12,867 bases of DNA from Haloarculaceae archaeon (GCA_018609665.1 JAHENN010000219.1:1-12867), one strand, 5' to 3'; positions 1-6,450 are shown, counted from the first letter of the stretch. Notes: generated by a model from the letters alone, not told the origin. Numbers and translations are program-made.

Positions 1-375
1 CCCCGGCCCGGAGCCGGCCGGTCCCTCGTCGGCGCGCTCGGCCGCGTCCCCGGCGGCGTCGCCCGCCCCGTCGGCCGCATCGCTGCCGTCGGTCGTCTCG
101 CCGTCGCTCGTCCCGCCGGCCGTGTCCGTCACCCCGTCGGCTACCCCCTCTGCCGCGTCCGTCGTCTCCTCTGCTGCTTCCTCGGTCGCGTCCGTCGTCT
201 CCTCTGCTGTCTCCTCGGTCGCGTCCGTCGCTTCGTCGGCCGCCTCCTCGGCCTCGGAGTCGGTCTCGTCCGCCTCGTCGTCGCTCCAGGCGGCCGCGAC
301 GCCGACGGCGGACGTGGCCAGGAGGGCACCCGCGAGCAGGCTCGCGACCAGTACGGCGCTGCGGTCTACGTGCAT
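1..375 (-). CDS. Exported protein with acidic low-complexity tail, 3' end outside window
   Basis: The reading frame starts with ATG at 375 and is still open at base 1, so only the first 125 residues are present. Residues 1-29 form a Sec-type signal peptide: a short N-region with Arg5, a hydrophobic core at about 7-29, and an Ala-Ala-Ala site before Trp30. No lipobox cysteine is visible, so this is probably not a lipoprotein. Residues 31-125 are almost entirely Asp, Glu, Ala, Thr and Gly and contain an 11-residue unit repeated twice (around 52-73), matching a DNA tandem repeat at 155-220. Such acidic segments are common as linkers or stalks in haloarchaeal surface proteins. No folded domain is seen in the visible part, so the function is unknown. 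The gene is divergent from mch. Confidence 0.7.
   Translation of the reverse strand, partial: MHVDRSAVLVASLLAGALLATSAVGVAAAWSDDEADETDSEAEEAADEATDATEETAEETTDATEEAAEETTDAAEGVADGVTDTAGGTSDGETTDGSDAADGAGDAAGDAAERADEGPAGSGPG
155..220. repeat. Two tandem 33-bp units inside the exported-protein gene
   Basis: Bases 155-187 and 188-220 are two adjacent 33-bp copies differing only by a CT/TC swap. The first 10 bases of a third copy follow at 221-230. The unit length is a multiple of three, so each copy adds 11 residues of the Asp/Glu/Thr/Ala-rich tail without breaking the frame. This looks like recent in-frame duplication, and copy number may vary between strains. Confidence 0.85.
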
Positions 376-381
376 AATGAG

Positions 382-404
382 CGAGATGAGGTGAAAGCAT
401 CTCG
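382..404. promoter_or_regulatory. Inverted repeat at predicted transcription start of exported protein gene
   Basis: A 7-bp inverted repeat (CGAGATG at 382-388, CATCTCG at 398-404) surrounds a 9-base spacer. It lies between the ATG at 375 and an AT-rich box at 411-419 (AATAGTTAT), which read on the minus strand is a plausible TATA box placing transcription start near 388. The repeat would therefore straddle the start site, as an operator would, or form a small hairpin in the leader. The arms are perfect but short, and the role is inferred. Confidence 0.4.
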
Positions 405-580
405 TCGCCGAATAGTTATCGAGGTTATTCCGGCCATATACGGGATTTTAAATTGATCGGAGCGGTGCGGACGCCGGCCTGCGGGTCGTCTCTTTCCCCG
501 GCAGGTCGCGGTCGTCGGCCGGGTCGCCCCGGTGACGGCGGGCGTCGTGTCGCGTTCCCGGCCGCGCCGCGTCAGGAACG

Positions 581-586
581 CTTATT
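581..586 (+). promoter_or_regulatory. TATA box of mch
   Basis: CTTATT is centred about 27.5 bp before the mch ATG at 611. That is the spacing expected for a haloarchaeal leaderless transcript starting at the initiation codon. Confidence 0.55.
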
Positions 587-610
587 CGCGGAACGGCCGC
601 ACGTACGGGC

Positions 611-1546
611 ATGGAGAGTCTCAACCGGATGGCCGTCGAGCTCGTCGACGAGGCCATCGACTTCGCGGACGAGCTGGCGGTCGAGGTCGAGGAGCTGGAC
701 AGCGGCGCCGTCGTCGTCGACTTCGGCGTCGAGGCGGTCGGCGGCATCGAGGCGGGGCTGCTGCTCGCGGAGATGCAGACCGGCGGGCTGGCGACCGTCC
801 AGACCGGCCTCCACGAGGTCGCGGGCGCGCCGCTGACGCACGTCGAGCTCTCGACGGACCACCCGGCGATGGCGCTGCTGTGCGCCCAGAAGGCCGGCTG
901 GGAGCTGTCGGTCGACGGCTTCGAGGGGCTCGGCAGCGGGCCGGCGCGCGCGCTGGTCGCCGAGGAGGACGAGTTCCAGCGGGTCGGCTACCGCGACGCC
1001 GCCGACTTCGCGGTGCTGGCCGTCGAGAGCGAGACGCTGCCCGGCGAGGCCGTCGCCGAGCACGTCGCCGAGCGGGCGGGCGTGCCGACCTCGAGCGTCT
1101 TCCTGCCGACGTTCTCGACGGCGAGCGTCACCGGCAGCGTCGCGACGGCCGCCCGGGCGGCGGAACTCGCCGTCTTCCGGCTGTCGGAGCTGGGCTACGA
1201 CCCGCTGGAGGTGTTGACGGCGACGGGGTCGGCGCCCGTCGCGCCGGTCGCCGCCGACGACGACGCCGCCGTCGCCCGCACCAACGACGCCCTGGCCTAC
1301 GGCGGGCAGGTGCATCTCACCGTCGACGCCGCCTTCGACCGGGTCGACGAGGTCCCCTCGACCGCCCGCGACGCCTACGGGACGCCGTTCGCCGAGATCT
1401 TCGCCGAGCACGACCACGAGTTCCACGAGATCCCGGTCGAGGTGTTCGCGCCGGCGCAGGTCACCGTCGACGTCGCCGGCGACGGCCCCGTGGTCGTCGG
1501 CGAGACCGACGAGGAGCTGCTGGCGGAGAGCTTCGGGCTGGCGTGA
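611..1546 (+). CDS. mch: Methenyltetrahydromethanopterin (or -folate) cyclohydrolase Mch
   Basis: This 311-residue cytosolic enzyme interconverts 5,10-methenyl- and formyl-tetrahydropterin in one-carbon metabolism. Its length is typical for the Mch family. Recognisable signatures are the N-terminal NRMAVELVDEAI segment, the glycine-rich VGGIEAGLLLAEMQTGG block at about 42-59, an R-x2-E pair at Arg182/Glu185 that I align with the catalytic Arg/Glu of Archaeoglobus Mch, and the RTNDxxxYGG motif at 223-232. Haloarchaea are not methanogens and use folate-type carriers, so the natural substrate here is probably methenyl-tetrahydrofolate; that is inference. The ATG at 611 is supported by the TATA box 27 bp upstream. 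The stop codon overlaps the next gene by 4 bp. Confidence 0.95.
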   Translation: MESLNRMAVELVDEAIDFADELAVEVEELDSGAVVVDFGVEAVGGIEAGLLLAEMQTGGLATVQTGLHEVAGAPLTHVELSTDHPAMALLCAQKAGWELSVDGFEGLGSGPARALVAEEDEFQRVGYRDAADFAVLAVESETLPGEAVAEHVAERAGVPTSSVFLPTFSTASVTGSVATAARAAELAVFRLSELGYDPLEVLTATGSAPVAPVAADDDAAVARTNDALAYGGQVHLTVDAAFDRVDEVPSTARDAYGTPFAEIFAEHDHEFHEIPVEVFAPAQVTVDVAGDGPVVVGETDEELLAESFGLA

Positions 1547-2025
1547 AGTTCAAAATCCTCCCCGAGCCGGCGTCCGTCGAGACGGTCGCGGAGATGCAGG
1601 CGGCGGTGCCGCTGGTGCCCGACCGGGAGACGTCCTGCTGCGCCCGGCTGATCGACCGCACCGACGTCGGCGCCCAGGACGTCGCCAAGGAGTGGCTGAC
1701 CTTCCTCCGGGCGCTGGAGCTCGTCGAGGAGGTCGACGGCCGCTACCGCCGGCTCCCCCACGAGGCCGACCCCGGGCGGCTCCGACAGTCGTTCCGCGAG
1801 CGGGTCTACCTCGCCGACGACGCGCTCGCGGTGCTCTCGGCGGCCGACGGGCCGGTCGGCGTCGACGCGGTCTTCGAGCGGCTCGCCGACCGGATCCCGC
1901 GGTGGGAGCGGCTCCGGCACGCCGACGACGACGGCGTCTGGCGGGAGCGGCTCCGCCGGACGCTCGGGTGGGCGGTCGTCTTCGGCCTCGCCGAGCGCGT
2001 CGACGGCGGCTACGCGCCCGCCTGA
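1543..2025 (+). CDS. Uncharacterised protein, probable double winged helix, coupled to mch
   Basis: GTG at 1543 overlaps the mch stop (GTGA, 1543-1546), the usual arrangement for translational coupling. The frame gives a 160-residue soluble acidic protein. I do not recognise the family by name. The sequence reads as two similar winged-helix-like modules: helices followed by a wing-type hairpin at about residues 44-71 (ending LVEEVDGRYRRL) and again at about 131-158 (ending LAERVDGGYAP). An adjacent cysteine pair lies at 32-33. There is no signal peptide, membrane segment or enzyme motif. It could be a regulator or a protein-interaction module. A longer in-frame reading starting upstream inside mch is rejected because it is Arg/Gly-rich shadow sequence. 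Confidence 0.8.
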   Translation: MKFKILPEPASVETVAEMQAAVPLVPDRETSCCARLIDRTDVGAQDVAKEWLTFLRALELVEEVDGRYRRLPHEADPGRLRQSFRERVYLADDALAVLSAADGPVGVDAVFERLADRIPRWERLRHADDDGVWRERLRRTLGWAVVFGLAERVDGGYAPA

Positions 2026-2043
2026 CCGCGGGCTTCCGCACCG

Positions 2044-2049
2044 TTTATA
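2044..2049 (+). promoter_or_regulatory. TATA box of aIF5A
   Basis: TTTATA is centred about 27.5 bp before the ATG at 2074. This supports 2074 rather than the in-frame ATG at 2068 as the start of a leaderless mRNA. Confidence 0.6.
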
Positions 2050-2073
2050 CTCCGCCGCCGGGAACCGATGGGT

Positions 2074-2448
2074 ATGCCGAGAGAGCAGAACGAGGTCCGG
2101 GACCTCCAAGAAGGCAACTACGTGATGATCGACGACGTGCCGTCGGAGATCACCTCCTACAGCACGTCGAAGCCAGGGAAACACGGCAGCGCGAAGGCCC
2201 GCGTCGAGGGCACCGGCGTCTTCGACGGCCAGAAGCGTAACTTCACCCAGCCGGTCGACGCGAAGGTGTGGGTGCCCATCATCAACCGCAAGCAGGGCCA
2301 GGTCGTCTCCGTCTCCGGCGGCGACATGCAGGTGATGGACCTCGAGACCTACGAGACCATCACGATGCGGATCCCCGACTCCATCGACCCCTCGCCGGAC
2401 GACGAGATCGAGTACCTCGAGTACGAGGGCCAGCGCAAGGTCGTCTGA
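2074..2448 (+). CDS. eif5A: Translation initiation factor IF5A (hypusine-type)
   Basis: This 124-residue protein is the archaeal homologue of eIF5A, which binds the ribosome and assists peptide-bond formation at difficult sequences. An N-terminal SH3-like domain carries the modification loop STSKPGKHGSAK, in which Lys36 is the residue converted to hypusine or deoxyhypusine. A C-terminal OB-fold domain follows (about 70-124), with the acidic DEIEYLEYEGQRK end typical of haloarchaea. An in-frame ATG at 2068 would add Met-Gly, but the TATA spacing and family N-termini favour 2074. The agmatinase-family gene begins 5 bp after the stop, so the two are likely co-transcribed. Confidence 0.95.
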   Translation: MPREQNEVRDLQEGNYVMIDDVPSEITSYSTSKPGKHGSAKARVEGTGVFDGQKRNFTQPVDAKVWVPIINRKQGQVVSVSGGDMQVMDLETYETITMRIPDSIDPSPDDEIEYLEYEGQRKVV

Positions 2449-2453
2449 GGCCG

Positions 2454-3254
2454 ATGGGCGGGTTCCCCGGCGCGGCGGCCGACCCCGAGGCGGCCGACTA
2501 CGCGGTCGTCGGAGCGCCGCTGGACGTCTCGGCGACGTTCCGGCCCGGCGCCCGGTTCGGCCCCGAGCGCGTCCGCCGGTTCGCCCGCCCGTTCGACGAC
2601 TACGACCACCGGACCGACCGGCGGCTCCCGGACCTGCTGACCGACGCCGGCGACGTTGACCCGTGGGACGACGCCGCCGGCTACCTCGAGTTCCTCGCGG
2701 GCCGACTCGCCGACCACCACGAGGCGGGCCGACTGCCGCTGGTCGTCGGCGGCGAACACACCGTCACCGTCGCCGGCCTCCGGGCGGCCGACCCCGACGT
2801 CTACGTCTGTCTGGACGCACACCTCGACCTCCACGACGAGTACGCCGGCAACGAGTTCTCCCACGCCACCGTCACCCGACACGCCCTCGAGGTCGCCGAC
2901 GAGGCGGTCCTGCTGGGCGCCCGCACCGGCAGCGAGGCCGAGTGGGACCGCGCCTCGGCGGCCGACGTGACCGTCGTCGCCCCCGAGGACGTTGCCGACT
3001 GGACGCCCGACTTCGACGGCGACGCCTACCTCAGCGTCGATATCGACGCCGCCGACCCGGCCTTCGCGCCCGGGACCGGGACGCCCGAACCGTTCGGGCT
3101 CGACCCCCGCGAGATGCGCGACGTCGTCCGGGCGGTCGCGCCGTCGGCGGTCGGCTTCGACGTCGTCGAGGTGACCGACCGCGACGACGGACAGGCCGCC
3201 TCGCTCGCGGCGAAACTCCTCCGGGAGTTCGTCTTCGCCCACGCCGACGGGTGA
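2454..3254 (+). CDS. Agmatinase-family ureohydrolase
   Basis: This 266-residue member of the arginase/agmatinase/formiminoglutamase superfamily is somewhat shorter than the usual 290-310. All metal-binding signatures are present: GGEHT (His102), DAHLDLHD (Asp121, His123, Asp125) and SVDIDAADP (Asp196, Asp198). A binuclear Mn2+ site and hydrolysis of a guanidino group to urea are therefore expected. The DEYxGNxFSHAT stretch after the second motif resembles agmatinases. Its place 5 bp after aIF5A matches Haloferax, where an agmatinase-like gene next to IF5A has been proposed to act in IF5A deoxyhypusine formation from an agmatine-derived group. Free agmatine to putrescine conversion is the alternative. 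ATG at 2454 is the first start after the aIF5A stop. Confidence 0.88.
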   Translation: MGGFPGAAADPEAADYAVVGAPLDVSATFRPGARFGPERVRRFARPFDDYDHRTDRRLPDLLTDAGDVDPWDDAAGYLEFLAGRLADHHEAGRLPLVVGGEHTVTVAGLRAADPDVYVCLDAHLDLHDEYAGNEFSHATVTRHALEVADEAVLLGARTGSEAEWDRASAADVTVVAPEDVADWTPDFDGDAYLSVDIDAADPAFAPGTGTPEPFGLDPREMRDVVRAVAPSAVGFDVVEVTDRDDGQAASLAAKLLREFVFAHADG

Positions 3255-3342
3255 CCCGCCCGGCGTGGTCGAGGCACCAACCCGGAGCGGCCGGAGTGTC
3301 CGCCCGGCGTGGCCGTGACACCCGCCCGCGGTGGCCGGAGTG
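3252..3342. repeat. Degenerate short repeats between agmatinase gene and gcvH
   Basis: Three imperfect copies of a CCGCCCGGCGTGGYCG-like unit lie at about 3256-3271, 3300-3315 and 3322-3337. A GCGGCCGGAGTG / GTGGCCGGAGTG pair lies at 3287-3298 and 3331-3342. The first copy starts just after the agmatinase stop and the last ends just before the gcvH promoter. The copies are too irregular for a CRISPR. Origin and role are unknown. Confidence 0.45.
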
Positions 3343-3348
3343 GAAAGC

Positions 3349-3355
3349 CCTACAT
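3349..3355 (+). promoter_or_regulatory. Probable TATA box of gcvH
   Basis: The AT-richer CCTACAT is centred about 26 bp before the gcvH ATG. Spacing suits a leaderless transcript, but the match to TTTATA is weak. Confidence 0.35.
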
Positions 3356-3377
3356 TCCCCACCGCAGATACACGGAC

Positions 3378-3761
3378 ATGAGCTTCGAGATCCCCGACGA
3401 CTGCGGCTACCTGGAGACCCACGAGTGGGCGCGGCACGACGGCGACGTCGTCCGGGTCGGCATCACCGACTTCGCACAGGACGAGCTCGGCGACGTGGTG
3501 TTCGTCGAGCTGCCCGAGGTCGGCGACACGCTCGAGCAGGACGGAGAGTTCGGCGTCATCGAGTCGATTAAGGCGGTGTCGGACCTCTACGCACCGGTCT
3601 CGGGGGAGGTGACGGCGGTCAACGAGGAGCTGTTCGACGCCCCGGAGCTGGTCAACGAGGCGCCGTTCGGCGACGGCTGGATGCTGGAGGTCGCCCCCGA
3701 CGACGAGGCGGAGCTCGACGCGCTGCTGTCGGCGGCCGACTACGAGGCCCAGATCGCCTGA
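3378..3761 (+). CDS. gcvH: Glycine cleavage system H protein
   Basis: This 127-residue lipoyl carrier shuttles the aminomethyl group between the P, T and L proteins of the glycine cleavage complex, feeding one-carbon units to tetrahydrofolate. The lipoyl-domain signature GVIESIKAVSDLYAPVSGEV is intact, with Lys65 as the lipoylation site. The preceding THEWARHDGDVVRVGIT and the following FGDGWMLEV blocks are standard for GcvH. The usual partners gcvT and gcvP are not beside it: it follows the agmatinase gene by 123 bp and precedes crtB by 82 bp, apparently as a single-gene unit. The longer in-frame reading from 3309 is rejected because it starts in the repeat region and the family begins near this ATG. 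Confidence 0.95.
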   Translation: MSFEIPDDCGYLETHEWARHDGDVVRVGITDFAQDELGDVVFVELPEVGDTLEQDGEFGVIESIKAVSDLYAPVSGEVTAVNEELFDAPELVNEAPFGDGWMLEVAPDDEAELDALLSAADYEAQIA

Positions 3762-3804
3762 CCGCGACCCGTGCTACCGCGGGACATGCCTTTCCCGGTC
3801 ACAA

Positions 3805-3812
3805 ACACATAA
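3805..3812 (+). promoter_or_regulatory. Probable TATA box of the crtB operon
   Basis: ACACATAA lies in the only AT-rich part of the gcvH-crtB gap, preceded by A/C-rich bases that could be a BRE. It predicts transcription start near 3835, giving a leader of about 9 bases before the ATG at 3844. Confidence 0.4.
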
Positions 3813-3843
3813 GAACGCCCCCCTCGTATCAATCCGCAACCGA

Positions 3844-4797
3844 ATGGTCGACGACACACAGCTCGCCGAGAGCAGGTCTATCCATCGGCAAACCGGCAAG
3901 ACGTTCTACTTTGCGACGCGGCTGCTGCCCGAGCGGGTCCGCCGCGCCACCTACGTGCTCTACGCCTTCTTCCGCGTCGCCGACGAGATCGTCGACGACC
4001 CCGGCGAGATGTCGGCCGACGACCAGCGCCGGCGGCTGCTGGAGGTCCGCGACGCCGCCCTCGGTCGCCGCGACACCGACGAGCCCGTGCTGTCGGCCTT
4101 CTCCGAGGTGCGGGAGAAGTACGACATCCCCGACGAGGAGGTCGAGGTCTTCATCGACGCGATGCTGACGGACATCCAGAAGTCCCGCTACGAGACCTAC
4201 GGCGAACTCGAGGAGTACATGCGGGGGTCGGCGGCCGCAGTCGGCGTGATGATGACGGTCATCATGGAGACCGACGACGTCGAGACGGCGCTGCCGCACG
4301 CCTGCCGGCTCGGCGAGGCGTTCCAGCTGACGAACTTCGTCCGGGACGTCCGCGAGGACATCGTCGACCGCGACCGCATCTACCTGCCGCTGGAGACGCT
4401 GGAGGCCCACGGCGCCGACCCGGCCGACATCGAGCGCCGGCGCTTCACCGACGAGCTCGCCGACGCCATCGAGCACGAACTGCGGCGGGCCGAGGGGCTC
4501 TACCGCGAGGGCGTCGCCGGCATCAAGTACCTCCCGAAGGACTGCCAGCTGCCGGTGCTGGCGGCGGCGGTGCTGTACGTCGACCACCATCGGCTCATCC
4601 GTGCCAACGACCTCGACACCGTCACGCGGGAGCCGTCGCTCGGGACGGCCCGGAAGGTCGTCCTCGTCGCCCGGACGCGGTGGCACTGGTTCTGGTCCGA
4701 CGACCCCGAGGCGGTGTTCGAGAAGGTCAGCGGCATCTCGATGCCCGACGACCACTCGCCGACGGCGGGCCCCGGCGAGCCGATGCCGATGCGGTGA
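3844..4797 (+). CDS. crtB: Phytoene synthase
   Basis: This 317-residue squalene/phytoene synthase-family enzyme condenses two geranylgeranyl diphosphates into phytoene, the first committed step to C40/C50 carotenoids (bacterioruberin and retinal in haloarchaea). Both Asp-rich Mg2+-diphosphate motifs are intact: DEIVD at 47-51 and DVRED at 168-172, the latter in NFVRDVREDIVDRDRIYLP. The FYFATRLLPERVRRA segment near the N-terminus and YLPKDCQLPVLAAAVLY near 237-253 are also family-typical. The C-terminal 20 residues are a Pro/Gly/Met-rich tail. The carotenoid oxygenase gene starts 1 bp after the stop, so the two form an operon. The GGPP substrate would come from IdsA, encoded about 7 kb away on the other strand. 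Confidence 0.95.
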   Translation: MVDDTQLAESRSIHRQTGKTFYFATRLLPERVRRATYVLYAFFRVADEIVDDPGEMSADDQRRRLLEVRDAALGRRDTDEPVLSAFSEVREKYDIPDEEVEVFIDAMLTDIQKSRYETYGELEEYMRGSAAAVGVMMTVIMETDDVETALPHACRLGEAFQLTNFVRDVREDIVDRDRIYLPLETLEAHGADPADIERRRFTDELADAIEHELRRAEGLYREGVAGIKYLPKDCQLPVLAAAVLYVDHHRLIRANDLDTVTREPSLGTARKVVLVARTRWHWFWSDDPEAVFEKVSGISMPDDHSPTAGPGEPMPMR

Positions 4798-4798
4798 C

Positions 4799-6208
4799 GT
4801 GGCGGACGCCTACGACCTCGGCTTTCGCTCGCTCGACGAGGACGAGGAGTACGACCGCCAGTTGCCCGTCGATGGGTCGGTCCCGTCGTGGCTCTCCGGC
4901 GCGCTCATCCGCAACGGCCCGGCGAACTTCGAGTTCGGCGGCGAGCGGGCCACCCACTGGTTCGACGGGCTGGCGATGCTGCGGCGCTACGGCTTCGAGG
5001 ACGGCGAGGTGCGGTACACCAACCGCTTCCTCCGGACCGACGCCTACGCCGACGCCGCCGACGGCGAGACGGCCGGCGAGTTCGCCACCGGCGGCGGCAC
5101 CCTTCGGCAGGCGGCCCGGTGGCTCCGGGCGGTCGGCCCGCCGGAGGCGACCGACAACGCCAACGTCCACGTCGCCCGCCTCGGCGACCACTACGTCGCG
5201 CTGACGGAGGCGCCGCGGCGGGTGGCCTTCGACCCCGCGACGCTGGAGACCCGCGGGGAGTTCCGCTGGACCGGCGACGTCCCCGAGCACATGGCGACGG
5301 CCCACCTCTCGGTCGCCCCGGACGGGGAGACGGTCGGCTACGCGACGACCTTCGGCCGGACGCCGCAGTACCACCTCTACCGCGTCCCGCCGGACGGCGC
5401 CGCACGGGAGCGGTTCGCCGCCGTCGACGCCGAGGGACCGAGCTACGTCCACGACTGTGTCGCCACGGAGAACTACGCCGTCCTCGTCGAGCCGCCGCTG
5501 CGGATCTCCGTGCTGCGGGCGCTGGCGCCGTGGGGCGACGGAATCCTCGACGCCCTGAGGTACGACGCCGACGGCCGCACGCGCTTTCTGGTCGTCGACC
5601 GCGAGACCGGCGCCCTCGTCGCCGAGCCGACCGTCCCGGGGTTCTTTGTCTTCCACCATCTCAACGCCTTCGAGGACGACGGCGACCTGGTGGTCGACCT
5701 CGTCGGCTTCGAGGACGGCGACGTCGTCGGGGCGCTGTCGCTGGAGACGCTCGCGACGGAGGCCTTCGACGCGGTCCCGCCGGGACGGCTCGACCGCTAC
5801 CGGCTCGACCTCGACGGCGGCGTCGAGCGGTCGCGGCGCTACGACGGCGGGCTCGAGCTGCCGACGGTGCCGCGGGCCGTCCGGGGCCGACCGTACCGGT
5901 ACGCCTACGCGCAGGCGACGGACCGCCGCGGCGCCAACGGCCTCGCGAAGATCGACGTCGAGGCCGGCACGGCCGTCGAGTGGTGGGAGCGCGGCGTCTA
6001 CGTCGAGGAGCCCCGCATGGTCCAGCGGCCCGGCGCCGACCGCGAGGACGACGGCGTGGTCCTGGCGACGGCCCTGGACGCCGACGCCGAGCGGTCGATG
6101 CTGCTCGTCTTCGACGCCGAGACGCTCGCCGAGCGGGCGCGGGCGCCGCTGCCGCACGCCGTCCCCTTCGGCTTCCACGGACGGTTCTTCCCCGGGCTGG
6201 ACGGCTGA
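4799..6208 (+). CDS. Carotenoid cleavage oxygenase (RPE65/CCD family)
   Basis: This 469-residue protein belongs to the family of non-heme Fe(II) oxygenases that split carotenoid double bonds, including retinal-forming and apocarotenoid-forming enzymes. The four iron-binding histidines can be placed: His169 (MATAHLSV), His218 (YVHDCVATENY), His286 (VFHHLNAFED) and His460 (PFGFHGRFFPG). The N-terminal LSGALIRNGPANFEFGG and THWFDGLAML blocks are also diagnostic of the family, which forms a seven-bladed beta-propeller. The start is GTG at 4799, 1 bp after the crtB stop, suggesting translational coupling. The longer reading from 4601 overlaps crtB and is rejected. Cleavage position and substrate cannot be read from sequence; retinal formation from beta-carotene is the attractive guess given the crtB linkage. 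Confidence 0.9.
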   Translation: MADAYDLGFRSLDEDEEYDRQLPVDGSVPSWLSGALIRNGPANFEFGGERATHWFDGLAMLRRYGFEDGEVRYTNRFLRTDAYADAADGETAGEFATGGGTLRQAARWLRAVGPPEATDNANVHVARLGDHYVALTEAPRRVAFDPATLETRGEFRWTGDVPEHMATAHLSVAPDGETVGYATTFGRTPQYHLYRVPPDGAARERFAAVDAEGPSYVHDCVATENYAVLVEPPLRISVLRALAPWGDGILDALRYDADGRTRFLVVDRETGALVAEPTVPGFFVFHHLNAFEDDGDLVVDLVGFEDGDVVGALSLETLATEAFDAVPPGRLDRYRLDLDGGVERSRRYDGGLELPTVPRAVRGRPYRYAYAQATDRRGANGLAKIDVEAGTAVEWWERGVYVEEPRMVQRPGADREDDGVVLATALDADAERSMLLVFDAETLAERARAPLPHAVPFGFHGRFFPGLDG

Positions 6209-6254
6209 CCCGCCGTCGAGCGGGACGGCTCCGTCCCGCGTCTGCCCGCCGCAG

Positions 6255-6262
6255 CTTTCAAT
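6255..6262 (+). promoter_or_regulatory. Possible TATA box of the small membrane protein
   Basis: CTTTCAAT is centred about 30 bp before the ATG at 6289, in an otherwise GC-rich gap. It supports independent transcription of the small gene with a very short leader. Confidence 0.35.
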
Positions 6263-6288
6263 CCGGTGCCCGACGAACCGAACTCACG

Positions 6289-6450
6289 ATGGCCACGGGA
6301 CGGGAGGCGCTCGGCGTGTTCGTGCTCCTGGAGTTCGTCCTGGTGGCCGGCGTCGTGCTCCTGGCCGCTCCCGTCGGGGACGTCGTGTGGGTCGTGCCGC
6401 CGCTGCTGCTGTTCGGCGCCGTCCTGGCGGCGTACGTCCGGGGCCGGTAG
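6289..6450 (+). CDS. Small two-helix membrane protein, 53 residues
   Basis: A 53-residue hydrophobic peptide, not recognised by family. Two transmembrane helices are evident at about 8-28 and 33-50, joined by a short PVGD loop, with a charged N-terminus (GRE) and a basic C-terminus (RGR). There is no Cys, His or catalytic motif. The ATG at 6289 fits the upstream TATA-like box, and third codon positions are strongly G/C as in real genes of this genome. Haloarchaea carry many such short membrane peptides of unknown role. It follows the carotenoid oxygenase by 80 bp with its own putative promoter, so a link to carotenoid or retinal biology is only positional. Confidence 0.65.
   Translation: MATGREALGVFVLLEFVLVAGVVLLAAPVGDVVWVVPPLLLFGAVLAAYVRGR

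Larger units (their letters stand above)
376..610. other. Divergent intergenic region between exported protein and mch
   Basis: This 235-bp region carries promoters in both directions. AT-rich islands lie at 411-419, 434-441 (CCATATAC) and 445-454 (ATTTTAAATT), followed by GC-rich DNA up to the mch TATA box at 581-586. The strong TTTTAAAT box has no obvious partner gene at the usual 25-30 bp on the plus strand. It may be a distal promoter or activator-binding region. No convincing ORF lies here. Confidence 0.5.

Noticed and set aside
532..1542. Long plus-strand open frame overlapping mch and running into the 1543-2025 gene
   Set aside because: Its upstream part is Arg/Gly-rich shadow sequence of mch in another frame. 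Only the part from GTG 1543 has haloarchaeal protein composition.
3252..3342. CRISPR-like array
   Set aside because: Units are short, imperfect and irregularly spaced, with no constant spacer length.
2349..3437. 362-residue minus-strand open frame across the agmatinase gene
   Set aside because: Antisense shadow: long stop-free frames are expected in this high-GC DNA, and the plus strand encodes a protein with all ureohydrolase motifs.
3762..3782. Possible terminator hairpin (CCGCG...CGCGG) after gcvH
   Set aside because: Arms are only 5 bp with an 11-base loop and no T-run follows. Such pairs arise by chance in GC-rich DNA, and archaeal termination relies on T-tracts.
4727..6178. 483-residue minus-strand open frame opposite the carotenoid oxygenase gene
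   Set aside because: Low-complexity Val/Asp/Arg/Gly shadow with no family features. The plus strand has four conserved histidines.
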